Source of the DNA: Pseudomonadota bacterium
Lineage (GTDB): Bacteria; Pseudomonadota; Gammaproteobacteria; Burkholderiales; UBA9220
DNA length: 36,049 bases
Direction of reading: 5' to 3'
Assembly: GCA_021845865.1 (NCBI GenBank)
Contig: JAJZVC010000029.1
Location: 1 to 36,049, forward strand
Under the pieces are notes generated by a model, which had not been told where the DNA came from, did no database searches, and saw only the letters and a list, made by a program, of their open reading frames with translations. A program made the position numbers and the translations under genes. Of the stretch, positions 11,224 through 22,541 are shown piece by piece (the first letter of the stretch is position 1; each line of letters opens with the position of its first letter).

Positions 11224-12255
11224 TCAGTGGAACAGGTAGCCGTAAGGCGTCTGCATGGCCGCGCCGACCACCATCAGCCATGCCAGGGTCAAGGGAATGA
11301 ACACCTTCCAGCCCAGGCGCATGATCTGGTCATAGCGGTAGCGGGGGAAAGTGGCGCGGAACCAGAGGAACAGCAGCAGGACGAAGGACACCTTGGCCGC
11401 CAGCCAGACGAAGCCCGGCACCCAGGTGAAGGGCGCGGCGTGGAAGGGCGCGTCCCAGCCACCGAGGAACATCAGGGACGTCAGCATGGCGATCAGGATC
11501 ATGTTGGCGTATTCGGCCAGGAAGAACACCGCGAAGGCCATGCCCGAATACTCCACGTGGAAGCCGGCGACGATTTCCGATTCCCCTTCGGCCACGTCGA
11601 AGGGCGCCCGGTTGGTTTCCGCCACGCCGGCCACGATGTAGACGACGAAGAGGGGGAACAAGGGGATGAAATACCAGTTCCAGAAGCCGCCCTCCTGGCC
11701 CTGGACGATCTCCACCAGGTTCAGGCTCTGGGCCGCCATCAGCACGCCCACCAGGGCGAAGCCCATGGCCAGCTCGTAGGACACGATCTGGGCGGCGGAA
11801 CGCATGGCGCCGAGGAAAGCGTATTTGGAGTTGGACGCCCAGCCGGCGACGATGACGCCGTAGACCCCCATGGAAGTGATGGCCATCACGAACAAGAGGC
11901 TGGCGTCCACGTTGGACAGCACCAGTTCCGGCGAGAACGGCACCACCGCCCAGGCCGCCAGGGCAGGGGCGATGGACAGCACCGGCGCCAGCAGGAAGAG
12001 GTATTTGTTGGACTTGGCCGGGATGATGATTTCCTTGAACAGCAGCTTGCCGGCGTCGGCCAGGGGCTGCAATATTCCCTTGATGCCCACCCGGTTGGGG
12101 CCGATGCGCACCTGCATGTAGCCGATGATCTTGCGCTCGGCCAGGGTGAGGTAGGCCACGGCGCCCATCAGCGGCAGGACGATGACGAGAATTTTCGCCA
12201 GGGTCCACGCCAGCGTCCACCACGGCCCGAGGAATCCTTGGATTGCGGTCATCAT
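11224..12255 (-). CDS. nuoH: NADH-quinone oxidoreductase subunit H
   Basis: Membrane subunit forming most of the quinone-binding cavity of complex I, 343 residues, eight helices. Diagnostic blocks are [68 protein letters not shown] and [39 protein letters not shown], the acidic loop near the quinone. The ATG overlaps the nuoG stop by 4 bp (ATGA), so translation is probably coupled. Confidence 0.97.
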   Translation of the reverse strand: MMTAIQGFLGPWWTLAWTLAKILVIVLPLMGAVAYLTLAERKIIGYMQVRIGPNRVGIKGILQPLADAGKLLFKEIIIPAKSNKYLFLLAPVLSIAPALAAWAVVPFSPELVLSNVDASLLFVMAITSMGVYGVIVAGWASNSKYAFLGAMRSAAQIVSYELAMGFALVGVLMAAQSLNLVEIVQGQEGGFWNWYFIPLFPLFVVYIVAGVAETNRAPFDVAEGESEIVAGFHVEYSGMAFAVFFLAEYANMILIAMLTSLMFLGGWDAPFHAAPFTWVPGFVWLAAKVSFVLLLFLWFRATFPRYRYDQIMRLGWKVFIPLTLAWLMVVGAAMQTPYGYLFH

Positions 12256-14582
12256 GAGGCTTTTTCCACCTGAATCGGGTCCATCATTCCGCCCAGGGCG
12301 GCGGTCAGGGGATGAGCGGCGGCGACGCGCACGGCATCCACGGGCAGCCGGTCATCCCGCGCCGCTTCCAGCCGCGCCTCCCCAGCGCCCTGGCGCAGGA
12401 TGACCATTTCCCCTTCCTTCACCCCCATTTTGTCCATCAGGGCGCCGCTCAGCCACGCCTTGGGCGAAGCGCCGTCCATCGTTCCATGCAGCGCGGGCGC
12501 GCGGCGCACCAGGGCGTCGCCCTGGTAGATGGGCACTTCTCCCACCCGCTGCAACCCGCCCCCCACCGCGGCGTCCGTCACCGCGACGCCGGAAAGGCGG
12601 TTGCCGAGGCGGCTCGCCACGTCCATCCCCTCCAGGGCCTCGGCGCGCACCGCTTCGGAACTCTCGTAATCGAAATCCGCCAGGTCCAGCAGATTGCCCA
12701 GCACCCGCAGCACCTTCCACGCCGGGCGGGTTTCGCCCAGGGGCTTGGTGGCGGCGGCGAAGCTCTGCACGTCGCCCTGGGTGTTGACGAAGGTACCGGA
12801 GGTCTCGGCGAAGGGGGCCACCGGCAACAGCACGTCGGCGTAGGCTTCGGCCGTCCCCTTGTAGGCGCTCAGCGCCACCACGAAAGCGCCGGACAGCGCC
12901 GCCACGGCCTGCTGCGGGTCATAGGCATCCAGTTCCGGCTCCACCCCCAGGAGGAGGTAGGCCTTGCGCGGCTGGGCCAGCATGGATGCGGCGTTGAAAC
13001 CGGCATGTGGCACCGCCCCGGCCAGGTAGCCGCCAACGCTGTTGGCGGCCTCGCCGAGGAAGCCCAGGGCCGCGCCGGCGAGGTCGGCGACAGCCTGGGC
13101 CAAGGCATGGAGCTCGGCGGCGCGGGGATGATGCTGGGCCAGGTTGCCCAGCAGCACGGCTTTCTTCTCCCCCGCCAGGAGGCTCGCCGCCATGGCTCTG
13201 GCCGCCTCGGAAACGGCGACGGCGGAAAGGTCGATACCCGCCGGCAGGCTGGCGCCCTTGGCTTCCGCCACGGCCTTGGCCACCTGGGCCAGGGCGTTGA
13301 CCAGTCCGCCGGGAGCGGCGATCAGCTTGTTGGCCACCGGGCACAGCAGGTCGTCGTCAGCGGCATGGATGATGTTCAGCTGCCCGCCCCGCTTCACCGC
13401 TTGGCGCAGGCGCTGGGCCAGGAGGGGGTGGTCCTTGCGCAGGGTGCTGCCCACCACCAGCGCGGCGTTCAGCTCCGACAGGACCGCCACCGGCATGCCC
13501 AGCCAGGGAATGCCGGCCAGTTTGCCGTCGGCGCGGAAGTCGGACTGGCGCAGGCGGAAGTCCACGTTGTCGCTGCCGAAGGCGCGCGCCAGTTTTTGCA
13601 GCAGGAACAGTTCCTCCAGGGTGCTGGTGGGCGCCGCCAAGGCGCCGACGGCGTCGGCGCCGAACTCGCCCTTCACCTGCTTCAAGCCGTCGATGGCGTA
13701 TTGCAGGGCTTCGTGCCACTCGCACTCGCGCCACTTGCCGCCCTGCTTGACCATGGGCCTGGTCAGGCGGTCCTCGGCGTACAGGCCCTCGTAGGAGAAG
13801 CGGTCCCGGTCGGACAGCCAGCACTCGTTGAGGGCCTCGTTTTCCCGGGGCACCACCCGCAGCACCTTGTTCTGCTTCACGTGCAGGGAGAGGTGGGAAC
13901 CCAGGCCGTCATGGGGGGCGATGGCGGCGCGGCGGGTCAGTTCCCAGCCCCGGGCCTTGTAGCGGAACGGCTTGCTGGTCAGCGCCCCCACCGGGCAGAG
14001 GTCAATGGTGTTGCCCGACAGCTCGGAACCGACGCCGCGGGAGAGGAAGGTGGTGATTTCCGAGTGCTCGCCCCGGTTGACCATGCCCAGCTCCATCTGG
14101 CCGGCGATTTCCTGGCCGAAGCGGACGCAGCGGGTGCACTGGATGCAGCGGGTCATGTCGCCGCCGATGAGGGGGCCGAAATCCTTGTTCACCACCACCC
14201 GTTTCTCTTCCGCATAGCGGGAGCCGACGCCGCCGTAGCCGACGGCGATGTCCTGCAGCTGGCACTCGCCGCCCTGGTCGCAGATGGGGCAGTCGAGGGG
14301 GTGGTTGATGAGGAGGAACTCCATCACGTCCTTCTGGGCCTGCACCGCCTTGACCGAATGGGTGAACACCTTCATTCCGTCGGTCACCGGCGTCGCGCAG
14401 GCCGGCAGGGGCTTGGGCGCCTTCTCCACTTCCACCAGGCACATGCGGCAGTTGGCGGCGATGGACAGCTTCTTGTGGTAGCAGAAGCGGGGAATGTAGA
14501 TCCCGGCCGCTTCCGCCGCGTCCATGATGGTGCCGCCGTCCGCGACCGTGAGAGCCTTGCCGTCGATTTCGATTTGCGCCAT
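12252..14582 (-). CDS. nuoG: NADH-quinone oxidoreductase subunit G
   Basis: Largest peripheral-arm subunit of complex I, 776 residues. The N-terminus holds the [2Fe-2S] cluster N1b ligands C34, C45, C48 and C62. Next come the N4/N5 region [18 protein letters not shown] (one His plus Cys ligands) and [13 protein letters not shown], with the last Cys in [14 protein letters not shown]. The C-terminal part is a molybdopterin-oxidoreductase-like domain without catalytic function in complex I. The extra cysteine set that forms cluster N7 in E. coli and Thermus is absent between [11 protein letters not shown] and the domain boundary, so this is the N7-less type. It starts 11 bp after nuoF. Confidence 0.97.
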   Translation of the reverse strand: MAQIEIDGKALTVADGGTIMDAAEAAGIYIPRFCYHKKLSIAANCRMCLVEVEKAPKPLPACATPVTDGMKVFTHSVKAVQAQKDVMEFLLINHPLDCPICDQGGECQLQDIAVGYGGVGSRYAEEKRVVVNKDFGPLIGGDMTRCIQCTRCVRFGQEIAGQMELGMVNRGEHSEITTFLSRGVGSELSGNTIDLCPVGALTSKPFRYKARGWELTRRAAIAPHDGLGSHLSLHVKQNKVLRVVPRENEALNECWLSDRDRFSYEGLYAEDRLTRPMVKQGGKWRECEWHEALQYAIDGLKQVKGEFGADAVGALAAPTSTLEELFLLQKLARAFGSDNVDFRLRQSDFRADGKLAGIPWLGMPVAVLSELNAALVVGSTLRKDHPLLAQRLRQAVKRGGQLNIIHAADDDLLCPVANKLIAAPGGLVNALAQVAKAVAEAKGASLPAGIDLSAVAVSEAARAMAASLLAGEKKAVLLGNLAQHHPRAAELHALAQAVADLAGAALGFLGEAANSVGGYLAGAVPHAGFNAASMLAQPRKAYLLLGVEPELDAYDPQQAVAALSGAFVVALSAYKGTAEAYADVLLPVAPFAETSGTFVNTQGDVQSFAAATKPLGETRPAWKVLRVLGNLLDLADFDYESSEAVRAEALEGMDVASRLGNRLSGVAVTDAAVGGGLQRVGEVPIYQGDALVRRAPALHGTMDGASPKAWLSGALMDKMGVKEGEMVILRQGAGEARLEAARDDRLPVDAVRVAAAHPLTAALGGMMDPIQVEKAS

Positions 14583-14593
14583 GTCTTACGCCG

Positions 14594-15862
14594 TTATGCG
14601 AGGCACTTCTTGTGCTCGATGTGGTATTCGAATTCGTTCCTGAAATGCTTCAGCATGCCCTTCACCGGCAATGCCGCCGCCTCCCCCAGGGCGCAGATGG
14701 TGCGCCCCATGATGTTGCCCGACACGGAATCCAGCAGCTCCAGGTCCTCCGGCCGGCCCTGGCCGTGCTCGATGCGGTGCACCACCCGGTACAGCCAGCC
14801 GGTGCCTTCGCGGCAGGGCGTGCACTGGCCGCAGGATTCCTCGAAGTAGAAATAGGACAGGCGCTCCAGGGCCTTGACCATGCACACCGTCTCGTCCATC
14901 ACGATCACCGCGCCGGAGCCCAGCATGGAGCCCGCCTTGGCGATGGAATCGTAGTCCAGGGTGCAGTCCATCATGATGTCGGCGGGCAGCACCGGGGCGG
15001 AGGAGCCGCCGGGAATCACCGCCTTCAGCTTGTGGCCGTCGCGCACCCCGCCGGCCATTTCCAGCAGCTCGGGAAAGGGCGTGCCCATGGGCACTTCGAA
15101 GTTGCCCGGCTTGTTGACATGGCCGGAGACGGAGAACAACTTGGTGCCGCCGTTGTTGGGCTTACCCAGCTCCAGGAACTTCTGCCCGCCGTTGAGCATG
15201 ATGTAGGGGATGGAGGCCAGGGTCTCGGTGTTGTTGATGGTGGTGGGCTTGCCGTAGAGGCCGAAGCTCGCCGGGAAGGGCGGCTTGAAGCGGGGCTGGC
15301 CCTTCTTGCCCTCGATGGATTCCAGCAGGGCGGTTTCCTCGCCGCAGACGTAGGCGCCGTAGCCGTGGTGGGCGAAGATGTCGTAGTCCCAGCCGGAACC
15401 GAGGATGTTCTTGCCCAGGTAGCCCGCGGCCCGGGCTTCGTCCAAGGCGGCCTCGAAACGCTCGTAGGCTTCCCAGATTTCGCCGTGGATGTAGTTGTAG
15501 CCCGCCGTGGCCCCCAGGGTATAGCCGGCGATGATCATGCCCTCGATCAGCTGGTGGGGGTTGAAGCGCAGGATGTCGCGGTCCTTGAAGGTGCCGGGTT
15601 CCCCCTCGTCGGTGTTGCACACCACGTATTTGTCGCCGGGGAAGTTGCGGGGCATGAAGCTCCACTTCAGGCCGGTGGGAAAGCCCGCGCCGCCCCGGCC
15701 CCGCAGGGCGGAAATCTTCACCTGCTCGATGATCGTCTCGGGGGGCGTCTTCTCGGCCAGGATTTTCTTCAGGGCCTGATAGCCGCCGGCCTTGAGGTAG
15801 TTCTCCAGCTTCCAGGATTCCGGAACGTGGAGGGAGTGGAAAATGACCTTGTCGCCGTTCAT
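14594..15862 (-). CDS. nuoF: NADH-quinone oxidoreductase subunit F (NADH- and FMN-binding)
   Basis: Electron entry subunit of complex I, 422 residues. The FMN/NADH site is visible as [21 protein letters not shown] (about residues 52-72) and [18 protein letters not shown]. The [4Fe-4S] cluster N3 is bound by [14 protein letters not shown] with a distant fourth Cys in [15 protein letters not shown]. Length equals that of mitochondrial-type NuoF rather than the longer E. coli form. It starts at ATG 15862, 4 bp after the nuoE stop. Confidence 0.97.
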   Translation of the reverse strand: MNGDKVIFHSLHVPESWKLENYLKAGGYQALKKILAEKTPPETIIEQVKISALRGRGGAGFPTGLKWSFMPRNFPGDKYVVCNTDEGEPGTFKDRDILRFNPHQLIEGMIIAGYTLGATAGYNYIHGEIWEAYERFEAALDEARAAGYLGKNILGSGWDYDIFAHHGYGAYVCGEETALLESIEGKKGQPRFKPPFPASFGLYGKPTTINNTETLASIPYIMLNGGQKFLELGKPNNGGTKLFSVSGHVNKPGNFEVPMGTPFPELLEMAGGVRDGHKLKAVIPGGSSAPVLPADIMMDCTLDYDSIAKAGSMLGSGAVIVMDETVCMVKALERLSYFYFEESCGQCTPCREGTGWLYRVVHRIEHGQGRPEDLELLDSVSGNIMGRTICALGEAAALPVKGMLKHFRNEFEYHIEHKKCLA

Positions 15863-15866
15863 CCGC

Positions 15867-16340
15867 TTACTCCAGTCCCGCCAGGATGCGATCCGCTTCC
15901 TCGGGGGTCAGCTTGGCGCACATCTTCACGTTGTTGATCAGGGCCACCGGACCATCGCCGCAAGCGCCCATGCACTCGCCCTCCTTGAGGGTGAACTTGC
16001 CATCGGCGGTGGTCTCGCCGAAGGTGATGCCGAGCTTCTTCTCCAGGTGGCTCACCACGCTCTCGGCGCCCTGAAGGGCGCAGGAAAGATTGGTGCAGAC
16101 GGTGAGCTTGTACCTGCCCACCGGCTTCAGCTCGTACATGTTGTAGAAGGACGCCACCTCGTAGGCCGCCACGGGGGGCATGTCCAGGTAGGAAGCAACG
16201 AACTCGATGGTTTCCGGCGCCAGCCAACCCTTTTCCAGCTGGGCGATGCGCAGCGCCGACATCACCGCCGACTCCTTGTGCTCCGGAGGATACTTGGCGA
16301 CTTCGCGGTCGATCTGTTTCAGGGATTCAGGGCTCAGCAT
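15867..16340 (-). CDS. nuoE: NADH-quinone oxidoreductase subunit E
   Basis: Thioredoxin-fold subunit with the off-path [2Fe-2S] cluster N1a, 157 residues. Ligands are the Cys pair in [12 protein letters not shown] and the pair in [16 protein letters not shown], the typical C-x4-C and C-x3-C pattern. The N-terminal helical part ([23 protein letters not shown]) contacts NuoF. The ATG at 16340-16338 shares its first base with the nuoD stop codon, a one-base overlap. Confidence 0.97.
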   Translation of the reverse strand: MLSPESLKQIDREVAKYPPEHKESAVMSALRIAQLEKGWLAPETIEFVASYLDMPPVAAYEVASFYNMYELKPVGRYKLTVCTNLSCALQGAESVVSHLEKKLGITFGETTADGKFTLKEGECMGACGDGPVALINNVKMCAKLTPEEADRILAGLE

Positions 16341-17593
16341 CAGCGGTCAATCTCTCCGAACACGATGTCCATGGTGCCCATCAGCGCCACCACATCGGCA
16401 ATCATGTGCCCCTTGGCCATCTCGTCCATGGCCATCAGGTGGGCGAAACCCGGGGCGCGAATTTTCAGGCGGTAGGGCTTGTTGGCCCCATCGGACACCA
16501 GGTAGATGCCGAACTCGCCCTTGGGATGCTCCACCGCCGCATAGGCTTCGCCTTCGGGCACGTGCATGCCCTCGGTGAACAGCTTGAAGTGGTGGATCAG
16601 CTCCTCCATGTTGCTCTTCATTTCCTCGCGACCGGGGGGCGCCACCTTGTGGTTGCCGCTGATCACCGGGCCGGGGTTGGCGCGCAGCCAGTCCACGCAT
16701 TGCTTGATGATGCGGTTGGACTGGCGCATTTCCTCCATGCGCACCAGATAGCGGTCGTAGCAGTCGCCGTTGACGCCGACGGGAATGTCGAACTCCACCC
16801 GGTCGTAGGCCGCGTAGGGCTGCTTCTTGCGCAGGTCCCACTCGACGCCGGAACCGCGAAGCATGGGGCCCGTGAGGCCCAGGGCCAGGGCGCGCTCCGG
16901 CGACACCACGCCGATGCCGACGGTGCGCTGCTTCCAGATGCGGTTGTCGGTGAGAAGGTTCTCGTACTCGTCCACGCAGGCTGGGAAGCGTGCGGTGAAG
17001 TCGTCGATGAAATCCAGCATGGAACCACGGCGGTTGGCGTTGAGCTCGTCCACCGCTTTTTGATTGTGGATCTTAGAGGCCTCGTACCGGGGCATGGAAT
17101 CCGGCAGGTCGCGGTAGACGCCGCCAGGGCGGTAGTAGGCGGCGTGCAGGCGGGCGCCGGACACCGCCTCGTAGCAGTCCATCAGGTCCTCCCGCTCGCG
17201 GAAGGCGTAGAGGAAGACCGTCATCGCCCCCAGGTCCAGGCCGTGGGCGCCAATCCACAGCAGGTGGTTGAGGATGCGGGTAATCTCGTCGAACATCGTG
17301 CGGATGTACTTAGCCCGCAGAGGCACTTCCAGGCCGAGAAGCTTCTCGATCGCCATCACGTAGGCGTGCTCGTTGGACATCATGGACACGTAGTCCAGGC
17401 GGTCCATGTAGGGCACGGACTGGAGGAAGGTCTTGCTTTCCGCCAGCTTCTCGGTGCCGCGATGCAGCAGGCCGATATGGGGGTCCGCCCGCTCCACCAC
17501 CTCGCCATCCAGCTCCAGCACCAAGCGCAACACGCCGTGAGCCGCCGGATGCTGGGGGCCAAAGTTCATGGTGTAATTTCGAATTTCCGCCAT
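16340..17593 (-). CDS. nuoD: NADH-quinone oxidoreductase subunit D
   Basis: 49-kDa-type subunit of complex I derived from a [NiFe]-hydrogenase large subunit; it forms the quinone head-group site with NuoB. It has 417 residues and is not fused to NuoC, unlike in E. coli. Recognisable blocks are [24 protein letters not shown] at the N-terminus (quinone-site His), [29 protein letters not shown] and the C-terminal [12 protein letters not shown]. Nickel ligands of the hydrogenase ancestor are absent, as usual. It starts 4 bp after nuoC. Confidence 0.98.
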   Translation of the reverse strand: MAEIRNYTMNFGPQHPAAHGVLRLVLELDGEVVERADPHIGLLHRGTEKLAESKTFLQSVPYMDRLDYVSMMSNEHAYVMAIEKLLGLEVPLRAKYIRTMFDEITRILNHLLWIGAHGLDLGAMTVFLYAFREREDLMDCYEAVSGARLHAAYYRPGGVYRDLPDSMPRYEASKIHNQKAVDELNANRRGSMLDFIDDFTARFPACVDEYENLLTDNRIWKQRTVGIGVVSPERALALGLTGPMLRGSGVEWDLRKKQPYAAYDRVEFDIPVGVNGDCYDRYLVRMEEMRQSNRIIKQCVDWLRANPGPVISGNHKVAPPGREEMKSNMEELIHHFKLFTEGMHVPEGEAYAAVEHPKGEFGIYLVSDGANKPYRLKIRAPGFAHLMAMDEMAKGHMIADVVALMGTMDIVFGEIDR

Positions 17594-17597
17594 ATCG

Positions 17598-18191
17598 TCA
17601 GCCGCCGTAGTTTTCTTCGCGCACGATGCGCGGCGTGATTTCCCGCGGCTCCACCGTCACCGGCTGATAGATGACGCGCCCCTGCTCGGGGTCGTAGCGC
17701 ACCTCCACGTTGCCGGAAAGGGGAAAATCCTTGCGGAAGGGGTGGCCGATGAAGCCGTAGTCGGTAAGGATGCGGCGCAGGTCGGGATGCCCGTCGAACA
17801 GGATGCCGAAAAGGTCGAAAGCCTCCCGTTCGAACCAGTTGGCCACCGGCCAGATATCCACCACCGTCGCCACCCGGGGATAATCGTCATCCTCGGCGAA
17901 CACCCGCACCCGCACCCGCTGGTTGTTGCGCACGGAAAGCAAGTGGTACGCCACGGCGAAGCGCTTGCCCTCCCAGCGGCCATCGCCGTAGGCGCTGTAA
18001 TCCATGCCGCAGAGATCGATCAGCTGGTCGAACTCCAGGCCGCGATGGTCCCGCAGGGTCAGCATCACCTCGCGCAAGTGCTTGGCGCCCACTTCGATGG
18101 TCACCTCGCCCAGGCGTTCGACCAGCTTCAGCAGCCGGTCCGCCAGGGTTTCTTGCAGGCGCGGGGATAGGGTTTCCAGGTTTGAGCTCAT
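17598..18191 (-). CDS. nuoC: NADH-quinone oxidoreductase subunit C
   Basis: 30-kDa-type peripheral subunit of complex I, 197 residues. The conserved core is visible as [13 protein letters not shown] (mid-protein), [16 protein letters not shown] and the signature [42 protein letters not shown]. The C-terminus has the short extension typical of betaproteobacteria. ATG at 18191 has a CGAGG site and lies 9 bp after nuoB. Confidence 0.97.
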   Translation of the reverse strand: MSSNLETLSPRLQETLADRLLKLVERLGEVTIEVGAKHLREVMLTLRDHRGLEFDQLIDLCGMDYSAYGDGRWEGKRFAVAYHLLSVRNNQRVRVRVFAEDDDYPRVATVVDIWPVANWFEREAFDLFGILFDGHPDLRRILTDYGFIGHPFRKDFPLSGNVEVRYDPEQGRVIYQPVTVEPREITPRIVREENYGG

Positions 18192-18200
18192 GGGCCTCGG

Positions 18201-18677
18201 TCAGCGGGCGATGGTGTTGGTGCGCTTGATCTTCTTCTGCAGCTGGATCAAGCCAAAAAGCAGGGCCTCCGCCGTCGGAGGGCAGCCCGGCACGTAAACA
18301 TCCACGGGCACGATGCGGTCGCAGCCGCGCACCACGGAATAGGAGTAATGGTAATAGCCGCCGCCGTTGGCGCAGGACCCCATGGACAGCACCCAGCGGG
18401 GCTCGGGCATCTGGTCGTAGACCTTGCGCAGGGCGGGAGCCATCTTGTTGGTCAGGGTGCCGGCCACGATCATCAGGTCCGACTGCCGGGGACTGGGGCG
18501 GAACACGATGCCGAAACGGTCCAGGTCATAGCGGGAAGCGCCGGCCTGCATCATCTCCACCGCGCAGCACGCCAAACCGAAGGTCATGGGCCACAGGGAG
18601 CCGGTACGGGTGTAATTGATCACCGTATCCAGACTGGTGGTAACGAAACCTTTTTCGAGGATGCCTTCGATGCCCAC
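18201..18677 (-). CDS. nuoB: NADH-quinone oxidoreductase subunit B
   Basis: Subunit carrying the terminal [4Fe-4S] cluster N2, which reduces quinone, 158 residues. The cluster cysteines are the adjacent pair in [11 protein letters not shown], one in [14 protein letters not shown] and one in [15 protein letters not shown], all intact. The start is GTG at 18677, 4 bp after the nuoA stop, with GGGAGTGAG inside the nuoA end serving as ribosome binding site. Confidence 0.97.
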   Translation of the reverse strand: MGIEGILEKGFVTTSLDTVINYTRTGSLWPMTFGLACCAVEMMQAGASRYDLDRFGIVFRPSPRQSDLMIVAGTLTNKMAPALRKVYDQMPEPRWVLSMGSCANGGGYYHYSYSVVRGCDRIVPVDVYVPGCPPTAEALLFGLIQLQKKIKRTNTIAR

Positions 18678-18681
18678 TATC

Positions 18682-19038
18682 TCACTCCCACTCCAGGGCG
18701 CCCTTGACCCACTCGTAGATGAAGCCCACCACCAGGATGCCGAGGAAAATCACCATCGCCACGAAGCCGAAGAGGCCGATTTCCTCCAGCACCACGGCCC
18801 AGGGAAAAAGGAAGGCGATTTCCAGATCGAAGAGGATGAACAGGATGGCGACCAGGTAGTAGCGCACGTCGAATTTCATGCGCGCGTCGCCGAAGGCGTC
18901 GAAACCGCACTCGTAGGGGGAGGTCTTCTCCTTGTCGGGACGCCGGGGACCCAACAGCCAGCCCGCAAGGATGGGAACCACCCCGAACGCAAGGCCGACG
19001 ACGATGAACATCAGGACGGGGAAGTAGTTTTCCGCCAC
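18682..19038 (-). CDS. nuoA: NADH-quinone oxidoreductase subunit A
   Basis: First gene of the complex I operon, a 118-residue protein with three membrane helices. The conserved loop [43 protein letters not shown] is diagnostic; it contains the Cys of the flexible quinone-site loop and the acidic residues of helix 2. The start is GTG at 19038, chosen because GGAGAGAGG sits directly before it and the protein then has family length. The promoter at 19100-19129 gives a leader of about 55 bases. Confidence 0.97.
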   Translation of the reverse strand: MAENYFPVLMFIVVGLAFGVVPILAGWLLGPRRPDKEKTSPYECGFDAFGDARMKFDVRYYLVAILFILFDLEIAFLFPWAVVLEEIGLFGFVAMVIFLGILVVGFIYEWVKGALEWE

Positions 19039-19099
19039 GCCTCTCTCCGCTGCAAGTGTATCCGTTATTGGTCTAGTTGATTTATTGCTTTTTCGGAGG

Positions 19100-19129
19100 A
19101 GTGTATGGGTCCGGCGACAGGACTGTCAA
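19100..19129 (-). promoter_or_regulatory. Probable sigma-70 promoter of the nuo operon
   Basis: Read on the minus strand, TTGACA (19129-19124) is a perfect -35. An 18-bp spacer separates it from TACACT (19105-19100), a four-of-six -10. Transcription would start near 19093 and leave about 55 bases before the nuoA GTG. It is the only good promoter between the tRNA terminator and nuoA. I see no FNR, ArcA or other operator that I can name. Confidence 0.72.
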
Positions 19130-19179
19130 GCCGTTTCCCCATAAAATTTGCTTATTAAACAAAAAGTTGAGCAAAATAG

Positions 19180-19212
19180 AAAGGCATAGGAGACTTCTCT
19201 GCCTATGCCTTT
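19180..19212 (-). terminator. Hairpin terminator after tRNA-Leu
   Basis: A perfect 11-bp inverted repeat (AAAGGCATAGG and its complement, 19202-19212 and 19180-19190) with an 11-base loop lies 8 bases after the tRNA 3' end. On the minus strand it is followed by CTATTTTGC, an imperfect T-tract. It should end the tpiA-secG-tRNA transcript and insulate it from nuo. The weak T-run lowers certainty about efficiency, not about the hairpin. Confidence 0.75.
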
Positions 19213-19220
19213 GATCTGAC

Positions 19221-19305
19221 TGGTGCCGACGATGAGACTCGAACTCATACGGCTTGCGCCACCGCCCCCTCAAGACGGCGTGTCTACCAATTTCACCACG
19301 TCGGC
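19221..19305 (-). tRNA. tRNA-Leu, anticodon GAG
   Basis: An 85-base class II tRNA. The acceptor stem GCCGACG pairs with CGTCGGC, followed by A and an encoded CCA. The D-loop contains GAAATTGGTAGAC. The anticodon stem CCGTC/GGCGG holds loop TTGAGGG, giving anticodon GAG for CUC/CUU leucine codons. A long variable arm (TGGC-GCAA-GCCG) and T-arm ATGAG-TTCGAGT-CTCAT complete it. It lies 44 bp after secG, as leuU does in E. coli, so it is probably co-transcribed with secG and processed out. Confidence 0.97.
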
Positions 19306-19349
19306 TGAAACTTGCTGCTGATACCCGCCTGCGCTCGACGCGACAGAAA

Positions 19350-19712
19350 TCAGTTCGGGATGTCCTTCGCCTTGGGAGCCGAAGCATCCGCCCCCGTCGA
19401 AGGGCCCTTATTATCAGCCGGAGCAGCCGGAATTGCAAGGGGCTTGTCGGCCGGAACGCTGATCATGGCCGCCGATTTCACCTTGTGGCTGGTGAGGTAC
19501 CCCAGGGCCAGGCTGGTGGCGAAGAACACCGCCGCCAGGATGGCCGTGCTGCGGCTGAGGAAATTGGCCGCGCCGCGGGAGCCGAAGAGACCGCCGGCGG
19601 AACCGCTGCCGAAGGCGGCGCCCATGTCGGCACCCTTGCCGTGCTGCAGCAGCACCAGGCCGATAACGCCCAGGGCCGACAACACGTTGATGATCCAAAT
19701 CAAAGTTTCCAT
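19350..19712 (-). CDS. secG: Protein translocase subunit SecG
   Basis: Small inner-membrane subunit of the SecYEG protein-export channel, 120 residues. Two membrane segments are visible (about residues 3-21 and 52-72), separated by the family-typical LLQHGKGADMGAAFGSGSAGGLFGSRGAANFLSRSTAILA. The C-terminus beyond residue 75 is a low-complexity Ala/Pro/Lys tail, variable in this family. It sits between tpiA and tRNA-Leu, a conserved betaproteobacterial arrangement. The 62-bp gap from tpiA shows no clear promoter, so it is likely co-transcribed. Confidence 0.95.
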   Translation of the reverse strand: METLIWIINVLSALGVIGLVLLQHGKGADMGAAFGSGSAGGLFGSRGAANFLSRSTAILAAVFFATSLALGYLTSHKVKSAAMISVPADKPLAIPAAPADNKGPSTGADASAPKAKDIPN

Positions 19713-19774
19713 ACCGCTCCAAAAAACTCAAAATTCGCCGTCAGGGCCCGACGCCCTGCCGGCATCCGTATTGA

Positions 19775-20530
<756 letters not shown>

Positions 20531-20570
20531 GGTCGAATGGTGTCGTTAAGTGATTATTATGGAAGGGCGA

Positions 20571-20599
20571 ATGGTACCCGTGAAGGGGCATAGGGTCAA
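20571..20599 (-). promoter_or_regulatory. Probable sigma-70 promoter of tpiA-secG-tRNA-Leu
   Basis: On the minus strand TTGACC (20599-20594), a 17-bp spacer and TACCAT (20576-20571) form a good housekeeping promoter, five of six and four of six matches. The transcript would begin near 20564, about 34 bases before the tpiA ATG. No Pho-type repeats are seen here, in contrast to the genes upstream. Confidence 0.65.
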
Positions 20600-20617
20600 T
20601 CCCGGCGGGTCGCGCGG

Positions 20618-22507
20618 CTACGTGGCGCCGTAGGAACGGCGCTCGACGAAGAGGCTGTTGCCCGGCGTCCGCTTGGCCTGTTTTTTCGCCTCGGCGGCGG
20701 CGGCGGCCACCTCGCGGTGGGAATGGAAAACACCCGGTTCGATGCGCACCGCGCCGATGGCCAGGCTGGCCAAGGGATGGAAGATTTTTTGCCCACGCCG
20801 GTCCTCGGCGATATAGCCGCCCCGCTCCACGTCCTCGGCGTTGAAAAAGCGCTTCACCTCTTCCTCGAAGCCCGCCAGCACGCCGCGGCAGCGGCGTTCC
20901 CAATCCGCGCTCTGGAACAGCGCCACGAAATCGTCGCCGCCCACATGGCCGACGAAATCCCGCTCCGGGTCCGCCGACTGGACCAGGAGGCGGCCAGTGA
21001 GCTGAATGACGTCGTCGCCCCGGTTGTAGCCGTAGACGTCGTTGAAGGGCTTGAAATGATTGAGATCGGCATAGCAGGCGCAGAACGCCACGCCGGCCCG
21101 CAGCAGGGCGTCGATATGCTCGTTGATCGGCACGTTCCCCGGCAGGCCGGTGAGGGGGTTGGCGTAGCGCGCGGCGCGGATGCGCAGCTGGGTGATTTCC
21201 CGCATCAGGGCGTGGCCAGTGCCCATGCCGGCATAGCGCCCCTGGTCGGTGATGATGAAGCCGTCGGAGAGGTAGCGCTGCTCCGCTTCCACCACCAGGC
21301 TGGACAGTTCCTCGACGCTGATCCCCTTGTCCACCACCAGGGGAGAAGCATCCATGAAATGGGTGCAATGGCGTTTGCCGTAGAGGTCGCGGTGGTAGGG
21401 CCGGGCATAGCGGTCGATGAGGGCATAGCGGTTGATGAGGCCGATGGGAATGCCATCCCTCACCACCGGCACCGCCGCCAGGTGCGGGCTGGCGGCGAAA
21501 ATCCCGTACACCGCCTCCATGCTCATGTCCGGCGCCACCGGCGCCACCTCGACCATCAGGCGTTCCGCGGTGGGGGCGGAAATCTCGGCCATTCCGCCTC
21601 CTCGGCCCAGCGCCTTGACGGCCTCGGCCGGCGCCACCGGGGACGGCGCGGCGCTGGGGCGGGCAATGAACGGACCGAGGGCGAAATCGACGCCCAGCTC
21701 CTTCAATACCGTCAAACAGGCCTGGGATTCAACGCCTTCCGCGATGATTTGGCATCCCGCCTCGGCGGCCAACGCCCTGATTTCGCGCAGATACTGTTGC
21801 TTGAGGGGGTCCCGATGCACGCCCTCGACGAAATGGCGGTCGATGATGCCGACATCCGCCCGCGATTCCAGCCACGAATCCGCTTTCTCCAGCCTACCCC
21901 CCAGCCCGGACACTCCGACCCGGAACCCCTTCGCGCGGTACCGCTCCACCTGGCTGGAGGCGGGCGAGGACAGTTCCAGCACCACTCGGGAGGCATCGAG
22001 ACCGTTGGCGGCGGCCACGGCCGCCAAGTCGCAGGACTCCCGGCCATCCCCCATCACGCGCAAATAGAGCTTCCCGCCCAAATTGAGGCGGACGAAATTT
22101 TCCACCTGCACCTGCCAGCCCATGCACTCCAGCTCGAATTGGAAGCCAAACAGCTCCGCCACGGCATGGAGGTTGCGGGGCACATGGAGTGGACCGTTGG
22201 CAGGCGCATGCGCCGTGGCCGCATAGCCGTGGATGTCGCCGCTGCCCAAGTCCACGATGGGCTGATACAGGGCGGAAAGAAGACGGTAATCCATCACCTC
22301 CCGCAGCTGAGCGCCGAAGAGGGCGTACCGCTCCCGGAAGAGCGCGGGGGAAACGGCATCGGAAGGCGCCTGAATACACTCCCCCAGGCGAGCCAGCGGC
22401 CGCTTCCTGCCCCACCCGCCGTCGCGGACGGGCAGAAACACGCCCCCATCGCCTCGATGAGCCGCGTCTTCCAAGGTTTCGCGAAGATAGCTTTCCAGAC
22501 CCTCCAT
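20618..22507 (-). CDS. EAL-CBS-GGDEF signalling protein with degenerate EAL and GGDDF sites
   Basis: A 629-residue cytoplasmic protein with no membrane segment. Residues 65-285 are an EAL fold lacking key residues: the EALLR position reads AATAH (about 96-100), the DDFGTG loop reads VSGLGG, and the KIDR Lys is Ile, though IAEGVES remains. So it is very unlikely to hydrolyse c-di-GMP. A CBS-like pair follows (about 315-435), a possible nucleotide sensor. The GGDEF domain (about 445-620) has ADLNHFKPFNDVYGYNRGDD and GGDDF (523-527) in place of GGDEF; no RxxD inhibitory site is seen. The ATG at 22507 is preferred over 22519; an in-frame TTG at 22564 lies inside the Pho-box-like promoter. Product activity is uncertain; a sensor or effector role is likely. 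Confidence 0.85.
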   Translation of the reverse strand: MEGLESYLRETLEDAAHRGDGGVFLPVRDGGWGRKRPLARLGECIQAPSDAVSPALFRERYALFGAQLREVMDYRLLSALYQPIVDLGSGDIHGYAATAHAPANGPLHVPRNLHAVAELFGFQFELECMGWQVQVENFVRLNLGGKLYLRVMGDGRESCDLAAVAAANGLDASRVVLELSSPASSQVERYRAKGFRVGVSGLGGRLEKADSWLESRADVGIIDRHFVEGVHRDPLKQQYLREIRALAAEAGCQIIAEGVESQACLTVLKELGVDFALGPFIARPSAAPSPVAPAEAVKALGRGGGMAEISAPTAERLMVEVAPVAPDMSMEAVYGIFAASPHLAAVPVVRDGIPIGLINRYALIDRYARPYHRDLYGKRHCTHFMDASPLVVDKGISVEELSSLVVEAEQRYLSDGFIITDQGRYAGMGTGHALMREITQLRIRAARYANPLTGLPGNVPINEHIDALLRAGVAFCACYADLNHFKPFNDVYGYNRGDDVIQLTGRLLVQSADPERDFVGHVGGDDFVALFQSADWERRCRGVLAGFEEEVKRFFNAEDVERGGYIAEDRRGQKIFHPLASLAIGAVRIEPGVFHSHREVAAAAAEAKKQAKRTPGNSLFVERRSYGAT

Positions 22508-22541
22508 CTCGCCCCCCATGCCTCGACATTGACCCGAACGA

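Noticed and set aside
4797-15937. Very long plus-strand open frames opposite the nuo genes (for example 4797-6308, 7640-9874, 12312-14849, 14612-15937), rich in His, Gln and Gly.
   Set aside because: They mirror codon structure of the GC-rich nuo genes, have no recognisable domains and no ribosome binding sites; every nuo gene on the minus strand is unambiguous.
19082-19438. A 118-residue minus-strand open frame across tRNA-Leu.
   Set aside because: It covers the tRNA, its terminator and the nuo promoter, and overlaps secG in another frame.
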